A stretch of 64,000 bases of DNA from Chlorobiaceae bacterium (GCA_013334485.1 JAAXXL010000001.1:1-64000), one strand, 5' to 3'; shown: positions 7,656 to 18,974, numbered from the stretch's first letter. A program made the numbers and translations. Notes: generated from the letters alone by a model not told the origin.

Positions 7656-9881
7656 TTAACTGATCAGACGCTCAACCGTAAAGATTCCCTGCACTTTTTT
7701 CAGTTTGTCCATAAGGGTATTGAGCTTTTCCGCATTACGGACATAGATCATAAGAGTGCCGATAAACATCCCGTCACGGGCATGAAGTGACATACTTCGG
7801 ATATTGGTATCAAATTTCGAGATCACGCTTGTAAGCTGGTTTGAGATGCCGAGACGGTCTTCACCCACAATCCTGATTCCGGCAAGAAAGTCGGTCTCCA
7901 CCTTGCGGTTCCATGAAACCGAAACAACCCGTTCGCTTTTCAGCAAGTTCTCGTTGCTGACGTTAAGACAGTTCTTGCGATGAATCTTCACCACCCCCTC
8001 GCTGGTAACAAACCCGAGTACATCATCACCGGGTACAGGCTGACAGCACTTTGCATAGGAGTAGGCAATATTGCTCATACCGGCAATCGTCACCTCATCC
8101 TTTTTCGAAGACGGACGATCAAGATCCTGATCATGCCGTGCAATCTGCAGGTAATCCTCAACCTGACGGGAATCATCGGCGACATTTTTTGCGGTCGGCT
8201 CATCCTTGCGGGGGTTGGTCACCCGCTCCATCACCTCTTCACCGTTAATCTGCTGGGTAGCCAGGGCACTGAAAAAATCGGAAGGGGTTTTGATGCCGTA
8301 CCGTTTGGCCTGGGTAACAATATCGCTATCCGTAAAGAGTTTTTTGGTGCCGCTCAGCATCTTCTCCCACATGCCACGCCCCTTCTCAATCTGCAGGCGC
8401 CGCTCCTCATTGATGGCAGAGCGTATTTTCAGCTTGGCACGCTGGGTCACCACAATTTTCAGCCAGTCAGCCTTGGGCTTCTGGTTTTTTGAGGTGATAA
8501 TCTCAAGGCGGTCACCGGACTTCAACTCCGCGTTCAGGCGGACAATCTTGCCGTTGACCTTCGCCCCGATACAGCCGTTACCAATTTCGGTGTGGATGGC
8601 ATAGGCGAAATCTATCGGTGTGGCACCGGCAGGCATGGTTTTCATATCTCCTTTCGGAGTAAAGACATAGATCTCGTCATGATAGAGATTGAGCTTGAAT
8701 CCCTCCATAAATGCCGCCGCAGAGTCAGCATCCTTGATCAGCTCCCTTGCCCAGCGCAAAAATGAGTCGATATGGGCATCATCCCTTGATATTTTCTCCT
8801 TGTATCGCCAGTGGGCCGCAACACCGAGTTCGGCAAATTCATGCATCCGCTTGGTGCGAATCTGAAGCTCGATCATGTTACCTTTCGGGCCGATGATGGC
8901 CGAATGCAGGGACTGATAGCCGTTATGCTTGGGTATGGAGATGTAGTCCTTGAAGTGCTGCGGTATCGGAGGGTACTTCTGCGTAATGAAACCGTAGACC
9001 GCAAAACAGTCGGCAATCCGCTCTGTATCAACAATCACCCTGAGGCCGTAGAGATCGTGAATATCCTCAAAGTCCTTGTTCTTGTTTCGCATCTTGTTGT
9101 AGATGGAGAAGAGATGCTTGGCGCGTCCCTGTACCTCCACCTTGAACCCCTGCTTTTCAAGATCAGCCGTGATCGGATCAATCATCTTGTTCAGATAGTT
9201 GATTCTCTCGGTCCTGCTCAGTCGAACCTTCTGCTGCAAAAACTCATGCATCTCCGGATCAATGTACTTGAGCGCAAGGTTTTCGAACTCAACCTTCATC
9301 TTTCCAAGACCGAACCGGTGAGCAAGTGGCGCATAGATATCCCTGGTCTCAAGCGCGATCTTCAGGCGGCGATGTTCCGGAAGCGATTCAAGGGTTCTCA
9401 TGTTGTGCAACCGGTCGCAAAACTTGATCAGAATCACCCTGATATCCTTGACCATCGAGAGCAGCATCTTGCGAAACCCTTCCGCCTGAGTGGTCTCCCG
9501 GTTGATCATGATGCCGGAAATCTTGGTCAGACCTTCAACAATATCGGCTACTTCAACACCAAGTTCGGCAACAATGTCCTCATAGGTATATCCACTGTCC
9601 TCAATGACATCATGCAAGAGAGCTGCCGCTACGGAGACTCCATCAAGAGGAAGCTCATTGAGCAGAATGGTGGCAACCTCAACCGGGTGATAAAAGTAGG
9701 GCTCACCTGAAGCTCTTTTTTCACCTTCATGCGCCCGATAGCACATAAAAAAGGCCCGCTGAATCAGCGATTCATCAAAATTTTTAAGATTCCGGCGTGA
9801 AAGGCGGAGAATCTCGTTGAGTTTATTGTAATGGTTTTTCTCTATCTGGGCTAACATCGCAACATCAACTCCGGTGAACAA
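7656..9881 (-). CDS. rel: Bifunctional (p)ppGpp synthetase/hydrolase Rel
   Basis: 741 aa, full RSH length. The hydrolase domain is seen in RASGEPYFYHP (57-66) and LLHDVIEDS (89-96) with the His-Asp pair. The synthetase domain contains the HFKDYISIPK and NGYQSLH motifs and IELQIRT; the FKD version of the charged loop is that of bifunctional Rel/SpoT enzymes rather than RelA. A TGS domain (FTPKGDMKTMPAGATPIDFA) lies near residues 395-455, a zinc-finger-like Cys cluster near 615-650 and a C-terminal ACT domain (about 665-740). It makes and degrades the stringent-response alarmone. It is the only RSH seen here. The first ATG or Met9 could be the start. Confidence 0.95.
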   Translation of the reverse strand: MFTGVDVAMLAQIEKNHYNKLNEILRLSRRNLKNFDESLIQRAFFMCYRAHEGEKRASGEPYFYHPVEVATILLNELPLDGVSVAAALLHDVIEDSGYTYEDIVAELGVEVADIVEGLTKISGIMINRETTQAEGFRKMLLSMVKDIRVILIKFCDRLHNMRTLESLPEHRRLKIALETRDIYAPLAHRFGLGKMKVEFENLALKYIDPEMHEFLQQKVRLSRTERINYLNKMIDPITADLEKQGFKVEVQGRAKHLFSIYNKMRNKNKDFEDIHDLYGLRVIVDTERIADCFAVYGFITQKYPPIPQHFKDYISIPKHNGYQSLHSAIIGPKGNMIELQIRTKRMHEFAELGVAAHWRYKEKISRDDAHIDSFLRWARELIKDADSAAAFMEGFKLNLYHDEIYVFTPKGDMKTMPAGATPIDFAYAIHTEIGNGCIGAKVNGKIVRLNAELKSGDRLEIITSKNQKPKADWLKIVVTQRAKLKIRSAINEERRLQIEKGRGMWEKMLSGTKKLFTDSDIVTQAKRYGIKTPSDFFSALATQQINGEEVMERVTNPRKDEPTAKNVADDSRQVEDYLQIARHDQDLDRPSSKKDEVTIAGMSNIAYSYAKCCQPVPGDDVLGFVTSEGVVKIHRKNCLNVSNENLLKSERVVSVSWNRKVETDFLAGIRIVGEDRLGISNQLTSVISKFDTNIRSMSLHARDGMFIGTLMIYVRNAEKLNTLMDKLKKVQGIFTVERLIS

Positions 9882-10033
9882 CGCATTAAAATGGACAGAA
9901 AAGGGAAAAGAGAGTATACCCCCTCTTATTATATAACGTTAATTCCATACAAGAAAACAAACAGCAGAAAAAAATCACCCGTTAACGCGCATCAAATTTA
10001 TTGTTACACGCCCGGAACAAAGTCCTTTTCTGA

Positions 10034-10056
10034 GCACCGCTATACATCGTCGTGAG
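10034..10056 (+). repeat. Fragment (C) of the dispersed palindromic element
   Basis: GAGCACCGCTATACATCGTCGTGAGC at about 10032-10057 matches only the left end of the family (CCGCTATAAATCGTCGTGAG). The rest of the element is absent. It lies about ten bases past the uvrB stop. Confidence 0.5.
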
Positions 10057-10067
10057 CCCCCGGTAAA

Positions 10068-12116
10068 TCACTCCGAGGGCTGACGGGCTGTCATAACCTG
10101 CTCCAGTTTCGTAATCTCATCGCGCAGATAAGCCGCTTTTTCATACTCCATACGCACCGCCGCCTCCTGCATTTCAAGGCGAAGTTCAGCCGCCATGGCA
10201 TACCCTTCCGCCGGCGTCATGGACTCAAGCAGACCGGCAAGCATCCGTTCCGGTTTGGGCTCAAGGCCGAACCGCTTTCTGCGGTACCGCTCCTCCGCGT
10301 CAGCAACTCCGGTTGTATCGAGAATCTGGTCAACCGACTTGATGATTGAACGGGGCACAATGCCGTGCTCTTCGTTGTAAAGCTGCTGGATTTTGCGGCG
10401 ACGGGCAGTTTCATCAAGCACCTCTCGGATTGACCGGGTCACGACATCAGCATAGAGCACAACAAATCCATCAACATTACGGGCCGCCCTGCCTGCGATC
10501 TGCATAAGCGAACGGGTATTGCGCAAAAAGCCCTCCTTGTCGGCGTCAAGAATCGCCACAAGGGAGACCTCCGGCAAATCAAGCCCTTCCCTTAGAAGGT
10601 TGACGCCGACAAGCACATCAATATCGCCAACCCTGAGCTCCCGGAGAATCTGAATGCGCTCAAGGCTCTTGATCTCCGAATGCAGATATCGCGACTTGAT
10701 ACCGGTTTTTCTGAAAAAATCGTGCAGATCCTCGGCCATTCTTTTCGTCAGGGTCATAACAAGTGCCTTGTTCCCATTGGCGGTGTGCAGGCGAATCTCG
10801 GCAAGAAGGTTGTCAATCTGCCCCTGGACCGGGCGAACTTCCACCGGAGGATCAAGCAGACCGGTCGGGCGCACAAGCTGCTCAACCACCACGCCACCGG
10901 AACGATTCAGCTCATGCTCACTCGGCGTTGCGCTCACACAGATAACCTGCGGCGCCATCTCCTCAAACTCCTCAAATCGGAGCGGACGGTTGTCGAGAGC
11001 TGAAGGGAGCCTGAAGCCGTGTTCAACAAGAATTGTTTTCCGTGAACGGTCGCCTCCGTACATACCCCGAATCTGCGGCAGGGTCACATGCGACTCGTCA
11101 ATAACAACAAGATAATTTTCAGGGAAATAGTCGAGCAGGCAGTATGGCCTTTCTCCTGAATTGCGGCCCGAAAGATGACGGGAGTAGTTTTCGATGCCGG
11201 AACAGTAGCCAAGCTCCTTCATCATTTCAAGATCATAACGGGTGCGCTCCTCAAGGCGGCGGGCCTCAACCAGCCGGTTTTCCGCGCGAAACCAGTTGAG
11301 CTGTCCGGCCAGCTCATTTTCAATAGCGAGCATGGCCTCCTTGAGCTTCGCCTCTTCGGCAACAAACTGCCGGGCCGGATAGATAAAGGCATAATCATCC
11401 ACACCAAGCACCTCTCCGCTGTGAATATCAAAGGTCTGCAAGCTCTCTATCTGGTTGCCAAAAAACTCGACCCTGAGCGCCAGCTCCTCATGTGCCGGAA
11501 CCAGATCGATAATATCCCCCCTGACGCGGAACTTTCCCGGTGAGGGATCAATATCATCACGAATGTAGTGCAGGGCGATCAGCTCCTTGAGAAAGAGATC
11601 CCGATCCTTCTCCATTCCCGAACGCAGCTCCAGAATCTGGGCTTTCCAGTCTTCCGGAGATCCGAGACCGTAGATACAACTGACCGAACTGACCACAATC
11701 ACATCCTTGCGTCCGCTGAGCAGAGAGCTGGTAGCACGAAGCCGGAGCCGCTCAATCTCGTCGTTTATTCGCAGGTCTTTGGCGATATATTTATCAAGCG
11801 CGGGAAGGTATGCCTCCGGCTGATAAAAATCATAGTAGCTGATAAAATACTCGACCGCATTATCAGGAAAAAACTGTTTGAGCTCCCCGTAAAGCTGGGC
11901 GGCAAGGGTCTTGTTGTGACTCATCACCAGAACCGGCTTGTTGACCTGGGCAATAACATTGGAGATGGTAAAGGTTTTTCCCGAACCGGTCACGCCGAGC
12001 AGCGTCTGGTAAGGGTTTCCCGATACAACGCCCTCAGCCAAAGCCTCGATGGCTTTCGGCTGGTCTCCTGTTGGACTGTATGGACTGACAAGCCTGTATA
12101 GATCACTCCCCTGCAT
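10068..12116 (-). CDS. uvrB: UvrABC excinuclease subunit B
   Basis: 682 aa. Walker A GVTGSGKT at 41-48, the beta-hairpin region [13 protein letters not shown] at about 92-105 that clamps DNA at the lesion, helicase motifs including [11 protein letters not shown] and the C-terminal helicase motifs with QIAGRAARN, and a C-terminal UVR motif ([20 protein letters not shown], about 647-667) that contacts UvrC. UvrB receives damaged DNA from UvrA and recruits UvrC for dual incision in nucleotide excision repair. It is a single gene, with rel downstream on the same strand after 186 bases. Confidence 0.97.
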   Translation of the reverse strand: MQGSDLYRLVSPYSPTGDQPKAIEALAEGVVSGNPYQTLLGVTGSGKTFTISNVIAQVNKPVLVMSHNKTLAAQLYGELKQFFPDNAVEYFISYYDFYQPEAYLPALDKYIAKDLRINDEIERLRLRATSSLLSGRKDVIVVSSVSCIYGLGSPEDWKAQILELRSGMEKDRDLFLKELIALHYIRDDIDPSPGKFRVRGDIIDLVPAHEELALRVEFFGNQIESLQTFDIHSGEVLGVDDYAFIYPARQFVAEEAKLKEAMLAIENELAGQLNWFRAENRLVEARRLEERTRYDLEMMKELGYCSGIENYSRHLSGRNSGERPYCLLDYFPENYLVVIDESHVTLPQIRGMYGGDRSRKTILVEHGFRLPSALDNRPLRFEEFEEMAPQVICVSATPSEHELNRSGGVVVEQLVRPTGLLDPPVEVRPVQGQIDNLLAEIRLHTANGNKALVMTLTKRMAEDLHDFFRKTGIKSRYLHSEIKSLERIQILRELRVGDIDVLVGVNLLREGLDLPEVSLVAILDADKEGFLRNTRSLMQIAGRAARNVDGFVVLYADVVTRSIREVLDETARRRKIQQLYNEEHGIVPRSIIKSVDQILDTTGVADAEERYRRKRFGLEPKPERMLAGLLESMTPAEGYAMAAELRLEMQEAAVRMEYEKAAYLRDEITKLEQVMTARQPSE

Positions 12117-12383
12117 AAAAACTGACTCCCTTGATATTGTTTCCCGCGCTTTTGCTTACGGTGAGTACAAGAACTATTAATGGCGTTTGTTAGTTCTTCA
12201 AGAATCTTGTATAACAGAGTAATGAAAGCGATTGCTTTTGCAGAACTCCGCATGTAAAACGGCCCTTTCGAAAAGGAACGCCCGCTATCCGGAAAAAAGC
12301 TTCATCGGCATGGTTATTTTCTGTCAAGCTCATTGAATACGGTTGCAATTATGCACATTTAATCCCATTATTATAGTCTTTTC

Positions 12384-15329
12384 ATGCCGGTAAATTTTCA
12401 AACGTTCATGAACAGTCGAATACCGATGCTCGCCATCGGAGTACTCTTTTTGCATTTAATTTCCTGTAAACCCATGATAAAAGAAACAAGTCACTATTCA
12501 TACAAAACCGTTCAGGGCGACTCCCTCCATACCAGAATCTATACACTGAAAAACGGCTTGACAGTCTTCATGAGCCCCTACAGGGATGAGCCGAGAATCT
12601 ACACCTCCATTGCCGTGCGTGCCGGAAGCAAGAACGACCCTGCCGAGACAACCGGACTTGCACACTATCTCGAACATATGCTCTTCAAGGGTACCGATGC
12701 CATCGGCTCACTTGACTATGAAAAAGAGCGCTCCGAGCTCGATAAAATCACTGCGCTCTACGAAGAGTACCGCTCAACCTCCGACCTCGACAAACGGGCG
12801 GCAATCTACCGCGATATCGACAGCATATCAAATGTAGCTGCCAGCTTCACCGTACCCAACGAGTATGACAAGCTGCTCAACTCCATCGGTGCCCAGGGCA
12901 CCAACGCCTACACCTGGGTAGAACAGACCGTCTATGTCAACGATATCCCTTCAAACAAGTTTGACCAGTGGCTGACGATTGAAGCCGAGCGGTTCCGCAA
13001 TCCGGTCATGAGGCTCTTTCATACCGAGCTTGAAACCGTCTATGAAGAGAAAAACATGACCATGGACAGCGACAGCCGCAAAATATGGGAAAATCTCTTT
13101 GCCGGACTCTTCAAAAAACACACCTACGGAACCCAGACCACCATCGGCAAGGCGGAGCATCTGAAAAATCCATCGATAAAAAATGTTATCGACTACTACC
13201 GCACCTACTACGTTCCAAACAATATGGCGCTCTGTATCGCCGGTGATTTCGATCCGGACGAAACAATAAAGCTCATTGACCGGAAGTTCTCGGTGCTGGA
13301 GCCGAAAGAGATCCCCCATTTCACGCCCGCTGTTGAGGAGGCGATCAATAAACCGACCGTCATCAAGGCCAAAGGCCCTGAATCCGAAGAGCTGGTTATC
13401 GGATACCGCTTCAACGGCATCAACAGCAGTGACGCCGATTATCTGACACTGATCGACAAGATACTCTACAACCAGACCGCAGGCCTTATCGACCTCAATC
13501 TTAACCAGCAGCAGAAGACACTTGATGCCGGTTCAATGCTCGTGATGATGAAAGATTACTCCGTCCACATCCTGAGCGGCAAACCAAGGGAGGAGCAGAG
13601 CCTTGACCAGGTACGGGCACTGCTGCTTGATCAGCTTGAACAGCTCAAGGAGGGAAAATTTCCCGACTGGATGCTTGAGGCTGCCATCAACGACCTGAAA
13701 CTTGAAAATCTTAAACTCTACGAAAGCAACAGGGGCAGAGTTGAGGCCTATGTTGACTCCTTCATCTGGGGCATGCCGTGGGAAGAACACACCGGCCACA
13801 TTGCCCGTCTCGAAAAAATCACCAAGGCTGATCTTGTAGCGTTTGCCCGTGAACACTACGGCCAAAATTATGTCACGGTCTATAAAGAGCACGGCAAGGC
13901 AAAAAGCGAAAAGAAGATCCAGAAACCGCCGATTACTCCGCTCAAGGTAAATCGCGACACCTCATCAAAATTTGCCGAAAAACTTCTGGCAGAGAAATCA
14001 GCAAAGACCGAACCGGTGTTTCTCGACTACCGGAAGGATATCACCTTTGAGGATCTCAATCCGGAGATAAAGCTGCACTACCTGCAAAACCATGAGAACG
14101 AGCTCTTTTCGCTCTATTATGTGTTCGATGTTGGTAAAAACCACAGCCGCAAAATTAATCTTGCACTCGACTACCTCTCCTATCTCGGAACCTCGAGCCT
14201 CACCCCGAAAGAGTTCAGCCAGGAACTCTATAAAATCGGTGCAAGCTTTTCCGCCTTCACGGCCGATAACTATGTTTACCTGAAACTCTCGGGACTCGGA
14301 AAGAACGCCCCTGCAGCCATCCGACTGCTTGAAACACTGCTTGTAGATGCAAAGCCTGACGAAGAGGCGCTTGAGAAGCTCAAAGCCGGTGAATTGAAAG
14401 AGCGGGCTGACGACAAACTGTCGAAGAAAAAAATCCTCTTCGAAGCCATGACCAACTATGGCAAATATGGTGCAACATCTCCATTCACCAATGTACTCAG
14501 TGATGAGGAGCTTGGAAAGGTTACATCCAGTGAGCTGCTCTCTGAACTTCAGGATCTCCAGCAGTACCGTCACCGTGTACTCTACTACGGCCCGGCCACA
14601 GCGCAGGATGTGCTTTGCGAACTTCGTTCAGTACGCCACTATCCGGCTACATTCAAAACCCCACCGGTATCTGACCCCTATCAGGAACTCGAACAGAAGG
14701 ATAACCAGGTCTATGTGGTCGATTACGATATGACCCAGGCAGAGGTGATCATGCTGACACGCGATGAGCTCTACGATCCATTGCAAGTCCCACTGGCAAC
14801 CTTCTTCAACGAGTACTACGGCGGAGGAATGTCGTCAGTGGTCTTCCAGGAGCTTCGTGAAGCCAAAGCCCTTGCCTACTCTGTTTTTTCAGTCTACAAG
14901 GCGCCAAAACAGAAAGAGAAACACAACTACATGGTGAGCTATATCGGAACCCAGGCCGACAAGCTGCCGGAAGCGCTCGAAGGGATCAATCACCTCATGA
15001 ACGATCTGCCGAAATCACCCGAGCTCTTTGCTTCAGCCCAGAACGGCATTCTGCAGAAAATCTCCACCGAACGGCTCACCAGAACCGAGGTGCTCTTTAA
15101 CTATGAAGATGCTGTCAGAATGGGCCACAACCATGATATCAGAAAAGATATCTATCGTGAGGCGGCAACCATCAGCCTGAATGATATCGAAGCCTTCCAT
15201 AAAAAGCATTTGCGAAACAGAAACCATGTCATGCTGGTGCTCGGCAAAAAAGGGAACCTCGATATGGAAACCCTGAAAAAGTACGGAACGGTTAAAGAGC
15301 TGACTTTGAAGGATATTTTCGGTTATTAG
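12384..15329 (+). CDS. M16-family zinc metallopeptidase, two-lobed, lipoprotein
   Basis: 981 aa. An N-terminal signal ends HLISC (Cys28), a good lipobox, so it is probably an envelope lipoprotein. The inverted zinc motif HYLEH is at 94-98, with the third ligand Glu expected near 175 ([11 protein letters not shown]). The second half (from about 560) is the inactive M16 repeat, giving the pitrilysin-like clamp. Members of this group degrade peptides in the periplasm. The divergent neighbour is uvrB; downstream is the lptF/G-type gene, after a repeat element. The start at 12384 may be later (Met9 or Met15) since the hydrophobic core begins near residue 14. Confidence 0.92.
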   Translation: MPVNFQTFMNSRIPMLAIGVLFLHLISCKPMIKETSHYSYKTVQGDSLHTRIYTLKNGLTVFMSPYRDEPRIYTSIAVRAGSKNDPAETTGLAHYLEHMLFKGTDAIGSLDYEKERSELDKITALYEEYRSTSDLDKRAAIYRDIDSISNVAASFTVPNEYDKLLNSIGAQGTNAYTWVEQTVYVNDIPSNKFDQWLTIEAERFRNPVMRLFHTELETVYEEKNMTMDSDSRKIWENLFAGLFKKHTYGTQTTIGKAEHLKNPSIKNVIDYYRTYYVPNNMALCIAGDFDPDETIKLIDRKFSVLEPKEIPHFTPAVEEAINKPTVIKAKGPESEELVIGYRFNGINSSDADYLTLIDKILYNQTAGLIDLNLNQQQKTLDAGSMLVMMKDYSVHILSGKPREEQSLDQVRALLLDQLEQLKEGKFPDWMLEAAINDLKLENLKLYESNRGRVEAYVDSFIWGMPWEEHTGHIARLEKITKADLVAFAREHYGQNYVTVYKEHGKAKSEKKIQKPPITPLKVNRDTSSKFAEKLLAEKSAKTEPVFLDYRKDITFEDLNPEIKLHYLQNHENELFSLYYVFDVGKNHSRKINLALDYLSYLGTSSLTPKEFSQELYKIGASFSAFTADNYVYLKLSGLGKNAPAAIRLLETLLVDAKPDEEALEKLKAGELKERADDKLSKKKILFEAMTNYGKYGATSPFTNVLSDEELGKVTSSELLSELQDLQQYRHRVLYYGPATAQDVLCELRSVRHYPATFKTPPVSDPYQELEQKDNQVYVVDYDMTQAEVIMLTRDELYDPLQVPLATFFNEYYGGGMSSVVFQELREAKALAYSVFSVYKAPKQKEKHNYMVSYIGTQADKLPEALEGINHLMNDLPKSPELFASAQNGILQKISTERLTRTEVLFNYEDAVRMGHNHDIRKDIYREAATISLNDIEAFHKKHLRNRNHVMLVLGKKGNLDMETLKKYGTVKELTLKDIFGY

Positions 15330-15343
15330 ATGGCAGCGCTCAT

Positions 15344-15366
15344 GACGATTTATAGCGGCACAGAGG
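15344..15366 (+). repeat. Fragment (D) of the dispersed palindromic element
   Basis: CATGACGATTTATAGCGGCAC matches the right-hand end of copy B (GATTTATAGCGGTGC). It stands about 25 bases left of the complete copy at 15392, so the locus has two element remnants in series. Confidence 0.45.
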
Positions 15367-15391
15367 GAGAGTTAGTTCATTTTCGATATAA

Positions 15392-15533
15392 GGGCGCCTC
15401 TATTTATTGTCGTGAGAAGCCCGAGGACAAGGCGGATGGAGCACAGAAACCGGAGTGTACAAGTAGTACATGAGGATTTCGAGCACCACCCAACGCCGTA
15501 ATCGGGTTTCGGAATAAATAAATAGAGGTGCCC
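15392..15533 (+). repeat. Dispersed palindromic intergenic element, complete copy E
   Basis: 142 bases. The left end reads GGGCGCCTCTATTTATTGTC; the reverse complement of the right end reads GGGCACCTCTATTTATTTAT; both continue to a GCCCGA or CCCGA block, so the terminal inverted repeat is about 32 bases with a few mismatches. The interior holds GCGGATGGAGCACAGAAACC, the palindrome TGTACaagtaGTACA and GATTTCGAGCACCACCCAAC. It ends seven bases before the ATG of the lptF/G-type gene, so it forms that gene's leader. It carries no ORF of note and looks MITE-like. Confidence 0.85.
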
Positions 15534-15540
15534 ATAACGC

Positions 15541-16620
15541 ATGAAAATTCTTGACCGCTACATATTCAGGCAATTTGCAAAGGCGTTTATCTTTACCTCA
15601 ACCACCTTTGTTTTCCTGTTCATCCTCATCACCATGGTAGAACACCTTGATGATATGCTGGGCAGGAATCTCTCCATCTTCCAGATAGTCGGCTACTACC
15701 TGCTCTCAATACCCTCAACCATTCTGGTCACCGCTCCGGTCAGCTCCCTGCTTGCATCAATACTGGTGGCAGGCAGGCTATCGGCATCAAGCGAACTCTC
15801 TGCAATCCGTTCGGCGGGGGTCAGCATGCGCCAGATCCTCTACCCTTTTCTGGCCGGAGCATCACTCATCTGTATGGTAAACCTTGTCAATGCCTGCTGG
15901 ATAGCCCCGGCGGCCTTTGGCGGCATAGCACGTTTTGAGCGGGAGCATTGGTCCAAAAACCCCGGACAGCAGCGTGATAACCGGAACATGCACCTTATCG
16001 AGAAGGGGAACCGGATTGTCACCATCGGAAGTGTGGCAAATGATGACTCAACAGCGAAGTCGGTCTCAATCGAAGAGTTCAGCGGTGCGCACCTCAACTC
16101 ACGCATTGATGCACCTTCAATGAGCTACAATTCGAAGAGCGGAGAGTGGATCTTGCAGAACGCTGCAATCCGTTCATTCACTCCCGGAAAAGAGCTGTTC
16201 AGCTCTATGAGCCTCATGCCGGTCAAACTCTCGATCTCACCCCGTTCGCTGCAGGAGTTCAATCTGCAACCCGATGAGATGAACGTCAACCGCCACTACC
16301 GCTACCTGACAGAAAAACGGCAGGCAGGAATTGCAGGTCTAGACCGCTCGGCAGTCAAGTTCTACACCAAGCTCTCACTCCCTTTTGCCTCGCTCATCGT
16401 CATGCTGATCGGCGTACCGCTCTCGGCCAAAAAAAAACGGGGTGGGCTTGCCTCTGAAATCACCGTTGCCCTTTTCTTCGGTTTTCTCTTTATCGGATTG
16501 CAAAAAACCATATCCATAGCCGGATACCAGGGCGCAATCAATCCCATGCTCGCTGCATGGCTGCCGAACATCATCTTTCTCATTGTCGGATACGTGATCT
16601 ATAAAACCGCAATCGACTGA
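15541..16620 (+). CDS. LptF/LptG-family permease
   Basis: 359 aa YjgP/YjgQ-type permease: N-terminal hydrophobic segments (about 13-35, 55-75, 95-120), a large periplasmic beta-rich domain (about 130-270) and three C-terminal segments. The start MKILDRYIFRQFAKAF and the PFASLIVMLIGVPLSAKKKR motif are typical of LptG/LptF. These form the membrane part of the ABC transporter (with LptB) that extracts lipopolysaccharide; an LptB gene is at 29426. Only one of the two permeases is in the window. It is followed after five bases by a SAM hydrolase-family gene. The leader is the palindromic repeat element. Confidence 0.9.
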   Translation: MKILDRYIFRQFAKAFIFTSTTFVFLFILITMVEHLDDMLGRNLSIFQIVGYYLLSIPSTILVTAPVSSLLASILVAGRLSASSELSAIRSAGVSMRQILYPFLAGASLICMVNLVNACWIAPAAFGGIARFEREHWSKNPGQQRDNRNMHLIEKGNRIVTIGSVANDDSTAKSVSIEEFSGAHLNSRIDAPSMSYNSKSGEWILQNAAIRSFTPGKELFSSMSLMPVKLSISPRSLQEFNLQPDEMNVNRHYRYLTEKRQAGIAGLDRSAVKFYTKLSLPFASLIVMLIGVPLSAKKKRGGLASEITVALFFGFLFIGLQKTISIAGYQGAINPMLAAWLPNIIFLIVGYVIYKTAID

Positions 16621-16625
16621 GCCAC

Positions 16626-17426
16626 ATGCCTGCACTTAATCCTCCCGTTATCGTGCTGATGACCGATTTTGGTCTCAGAGACAGCTATGTCGGGCAGATG
16701 AAAGGGGTCATTCTCTCCATCGCTCCCGATGCGAGAATCATTGACCTCACGCACGAAATTTCACCCCAGAACATTGCTCACGGAGCCTTCATCCTCGAAA
16801 AATCATCCGGTTATTTCCCCGCAGGCTCCATATTTGTTTCGGTGGTTGACCCCGGTGTAGGCACCTCACGAAACGCCATTGCCATCCAGACAGAGAGCGC
16901 AATCTGGCTCGCCCCTGACAACGGCCTGCTCAGCTCGATTCTTCAAACCAGAAGAGTCACCGTGGCTGTCTCCATCACCGAGAGCAAATACCTGCTTCCG
17001 GTACGCAGCTCAACCTTTCACGGCAGGGATGTTTTTTCTCCCGCCGCAGCGCACCTTGCATCCGGCGTTCCGATACAGAATCTGGGCAAATCTATCGATC
17101 CGGCAACGTGCATAAAAATCCCGATGCCGGAGTGCCATACCCTCGATAACGGCAAAACCTGGGAAGGAAGCATCATCTACACCGACCACTTCGGCAATCT
17201 GGTCACCTCACTCGACACCCAGCTCCTTGACAGGTCAAAAAAGTGGCATGTTCATGCCGGAAACCACCGCCATCCACTTGCCCGCACCTACGGCGATGCC
17301 GCCGACCAGCAGCCGCTCGCCTACACCGGCAGCTTCGGCACCATTGAGATCGCCATCAGAAACGGTAACGCCCGCGAGACTTTGGGACTAAAGGATGGAG
17401 ACCCGGTCAAAGCCGAGAGCACCTGA
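16626..17426 (+). CDS. SAM hydroxide adenosyltransferase family (DUF62)
   Basis: 266 aa. Begins with VIVLMTDFGLRDSYVGQMKG, the family signature holding the Asp that binds the ribose, followed by IIDLTHEISPQNI, SVVDPGVGT and a C-terminal beta domain with IIYTDHFGNL and TYGDA. Family members split S-adenosylmethionine with water into adenosine and methionine; the fluorinase/chlorinase group is related but has different loops. It is five bases after the lptF/G gene, so the two are probably co-transcribed. The physiological role is unclear. Confidence 0.92.
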   Translation: MPALNPPVIVLMTDFGLRDSYVGQMKGVILSIAPDARIIDLTHEISPQNIAHGAFILEKSSGYFPAGSIFVSVVDPGVGTSRNAIAIQTESAIWLAPDNGLLSSILQTRRVTVAVSITESKYLLPVRSSTFHGRDVFSPAAAHLASGVPIQNLGKSIDPATCIKIPMPECHTLDNGKTWEGSIIYTDHFGNLVTSLDTQLLDRSKKWHVHAGNHRHPLARTYGDAADQQPLAYTGSFGTIEIAIRNGNARETLGLKDGDPVKAEST

Positions 17427-17591
17427 CTCAGCCCGGAAGAGTCCGAATACATAGAGAGCAGAGCTAATGATCGTCTTAAGGGTTCCGGGAACGCGGCTGA
17501 TGATGACTATTCTGAGGGAAACCCGGAGAATTCGACATTTCTGCGCAAGGGCAATCACCCATCAAAGGAATAAACACTCCTGAAACCCTTT

Positions 17592-18257
17592 TCAGTTTTC
17601 CGAATTGATAAGCACAGCCTCCCCCATCTTTCCGACACGTTCGTATGAGGTCTTGTTGGGTGAAAGAGGTGAACGGAGTACACGGACGGGACGGGCTTTG
17701 GCACTGATGGTGGCATCCATGTCGGAATCGGCATCACCGTAATAGATCGTCACCTGTTTTGCCGATATGAATGCTGTTTTAGGCTTATCACAGGTAAAAA
17801 CAACATCCGGCTTTGCTATCCGGAAACTCTGCATCAGAATCTTGGGCACAATGGAAACCTTCGAGCTGTCGCGGGCGGTTATGAACACGATTTTATCTCC
17901 TCTGCGGGAATGCATGGCAATCAACTCGTAGCCGGATCTCTTGGGCAGGCTGAAGTTGTCGAACTGGCCGTTCATGTCGCTCCAGAACAGCGGGGAGGTC
18001 AACGGACTCACTCCGTATTTGTTCGTACCATTCGGCCCATCCTTGTTGGTCATGCCGTAGTAAAAGCCGGGGCTGGAAAATAGAACAGTGTCGTCAATAT
18101 CGAATCCTGCGACCACCGGAGTTGCGGGAAGGGATGCCTGAATCTCGGCAACGGTCACATATTTGATTGATTCCTTGCTCGTGCAAGCCGTTCCGGCCGT
18201 GAGGAAGAGCAGGATAAACGCTGCTCTGAAGTGTCTGGTCATAATGTGCATCTCCAT
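17592..18257 (-). CDS. aphA: Class B acid phosphatase (AphA-type)
   Basis: 221 aa. A signal peptide is present (hydrophobic 11-22, then AGTAC, possibly a weak lipobox). The DDDD-type motif FDIDDTV has the nucleophile at Asp53 and acid/base at Asp55; FITARD (135-140) and YGDADSD (173-179) complete the HAD active site. SPGFYYG is typical of class B nonspecific acid phosphatases, which dephosphorylate organic phosphomonoesters in the periplasm. The first ATG at 18257 has GGGGAGG seven bases upstream and is the start. The gene stands alone. Confidence 0.9.
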   Translation of the reverse strand: MEMHIMTRHFRAAFILLFLTAGTACTSKESIKYVTVAEIQASLPATPVVAGFDIDDTVLFSSPGFYYGMTNKDGPNGTNKYGVSPLTSPLFWSDMNGQFDNFSLPKRSGYELIAMHSRRGDKIVFITARDSSKVSIVPKILMQSFRIAKPDVVFTCDKPKTAFISAKQVTIYYGDADSDMDATISAKARPVRVLRSPLSPNKTSYERVGKMGEAVLINSEN

Positions 18258-18385
18258 GTTTTAGCCTCCCCGTTGTTCCTGAAAGGGAGCGATATGAGAG
18301 CCGTTCTTTTCTACTGCTATTTATCGATTCTACGCCGGTTTTACAAGATCAACAAAATCGTTGCCACAGGGTTTTATCGAAGGCT

Positions 18386-18895
18386 TCAGGGCCAGGAGGG
18401 GGCGGGTTTGCGGGCCCAGACCCAGGCGATGAAGTCGGTCATCGGCGGATCAATACCAAGTTCACAGAGGCGGGAGTTAACCTGACCTCGGTGGTATGAG
18501 CTGTGGGCGGTTACCTGCATGAGGGTTTGACCGAGCGTCGGATTGGCAACCTCGAACCCAAGCGAGCGGCTTATCATACCTGCCCAAGGCAGAAGAGTGA
18601 TCCGGTCAAGATCATCCTGCGAAAGTGTGTTTTGAAACTCCTGAATCTCCCTGTGCAGTGACTTGGCAAAAGCTGCCAAGTCGGAAGCGTTCATCAAGTC
18701 GGTTGCATGCGGGTTGACAGGCTGATTCTTCCAGACATCAAAAAAAGCCTTCTGAACCAGATGAATATGCCGGAGCCTCTTCAACAACACCTCATCCTCT
18801 TCCGCCTCTACTCTCCCCACAATCGCCGAAAACACAACACTGTCTGCCCACTCCATATGCTGCGTCAGCTCGGATATGATTGCTTTTGCGTCCAT
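18386..18895 (-). CDS. DinB-family metal-binding protein
   Basis: 169 aa from the ATG at 18895; a longer in-frame extension to 18988 overlaps the upstream gene and is not needed. Four-helix DinB fold with conserved His13 (TQHMEWAD), the RLRHIHLVQKAFFDVW helix and the C-terminal AHSSYHRGQV with two His, giving a three-His metal site. DinB/YfiT-like proteins include thiol-dependent transferases, but this one's substrate is unknown. Part of the gene is duplicated as a relic at 20475-20595. Confidence 0.85.
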   Translation of the reverse strand: MDAKAIISELTQHMEWADSVVFSAIVGRVEAEEDEVLLKRLRHIHLVQKAFFDVWKNQPVNPHATDLMNASDLAAFAKSLHREIQEFQNTLSQDDLDRITLLPWAGMISRSLGFEVANPTLGQTLMQVTAHSSYHRGQVNSRLCELGIDPPMTDFIAWVWARKPAPSWP

Positions 18896-18974
18896 GATAA
18901 ATCTATTACAAGTGAGTACAAGGCGATACAGCCAATGTTCAACGTATGGCAGCGAAAGAACAAACGCTCCAAGG

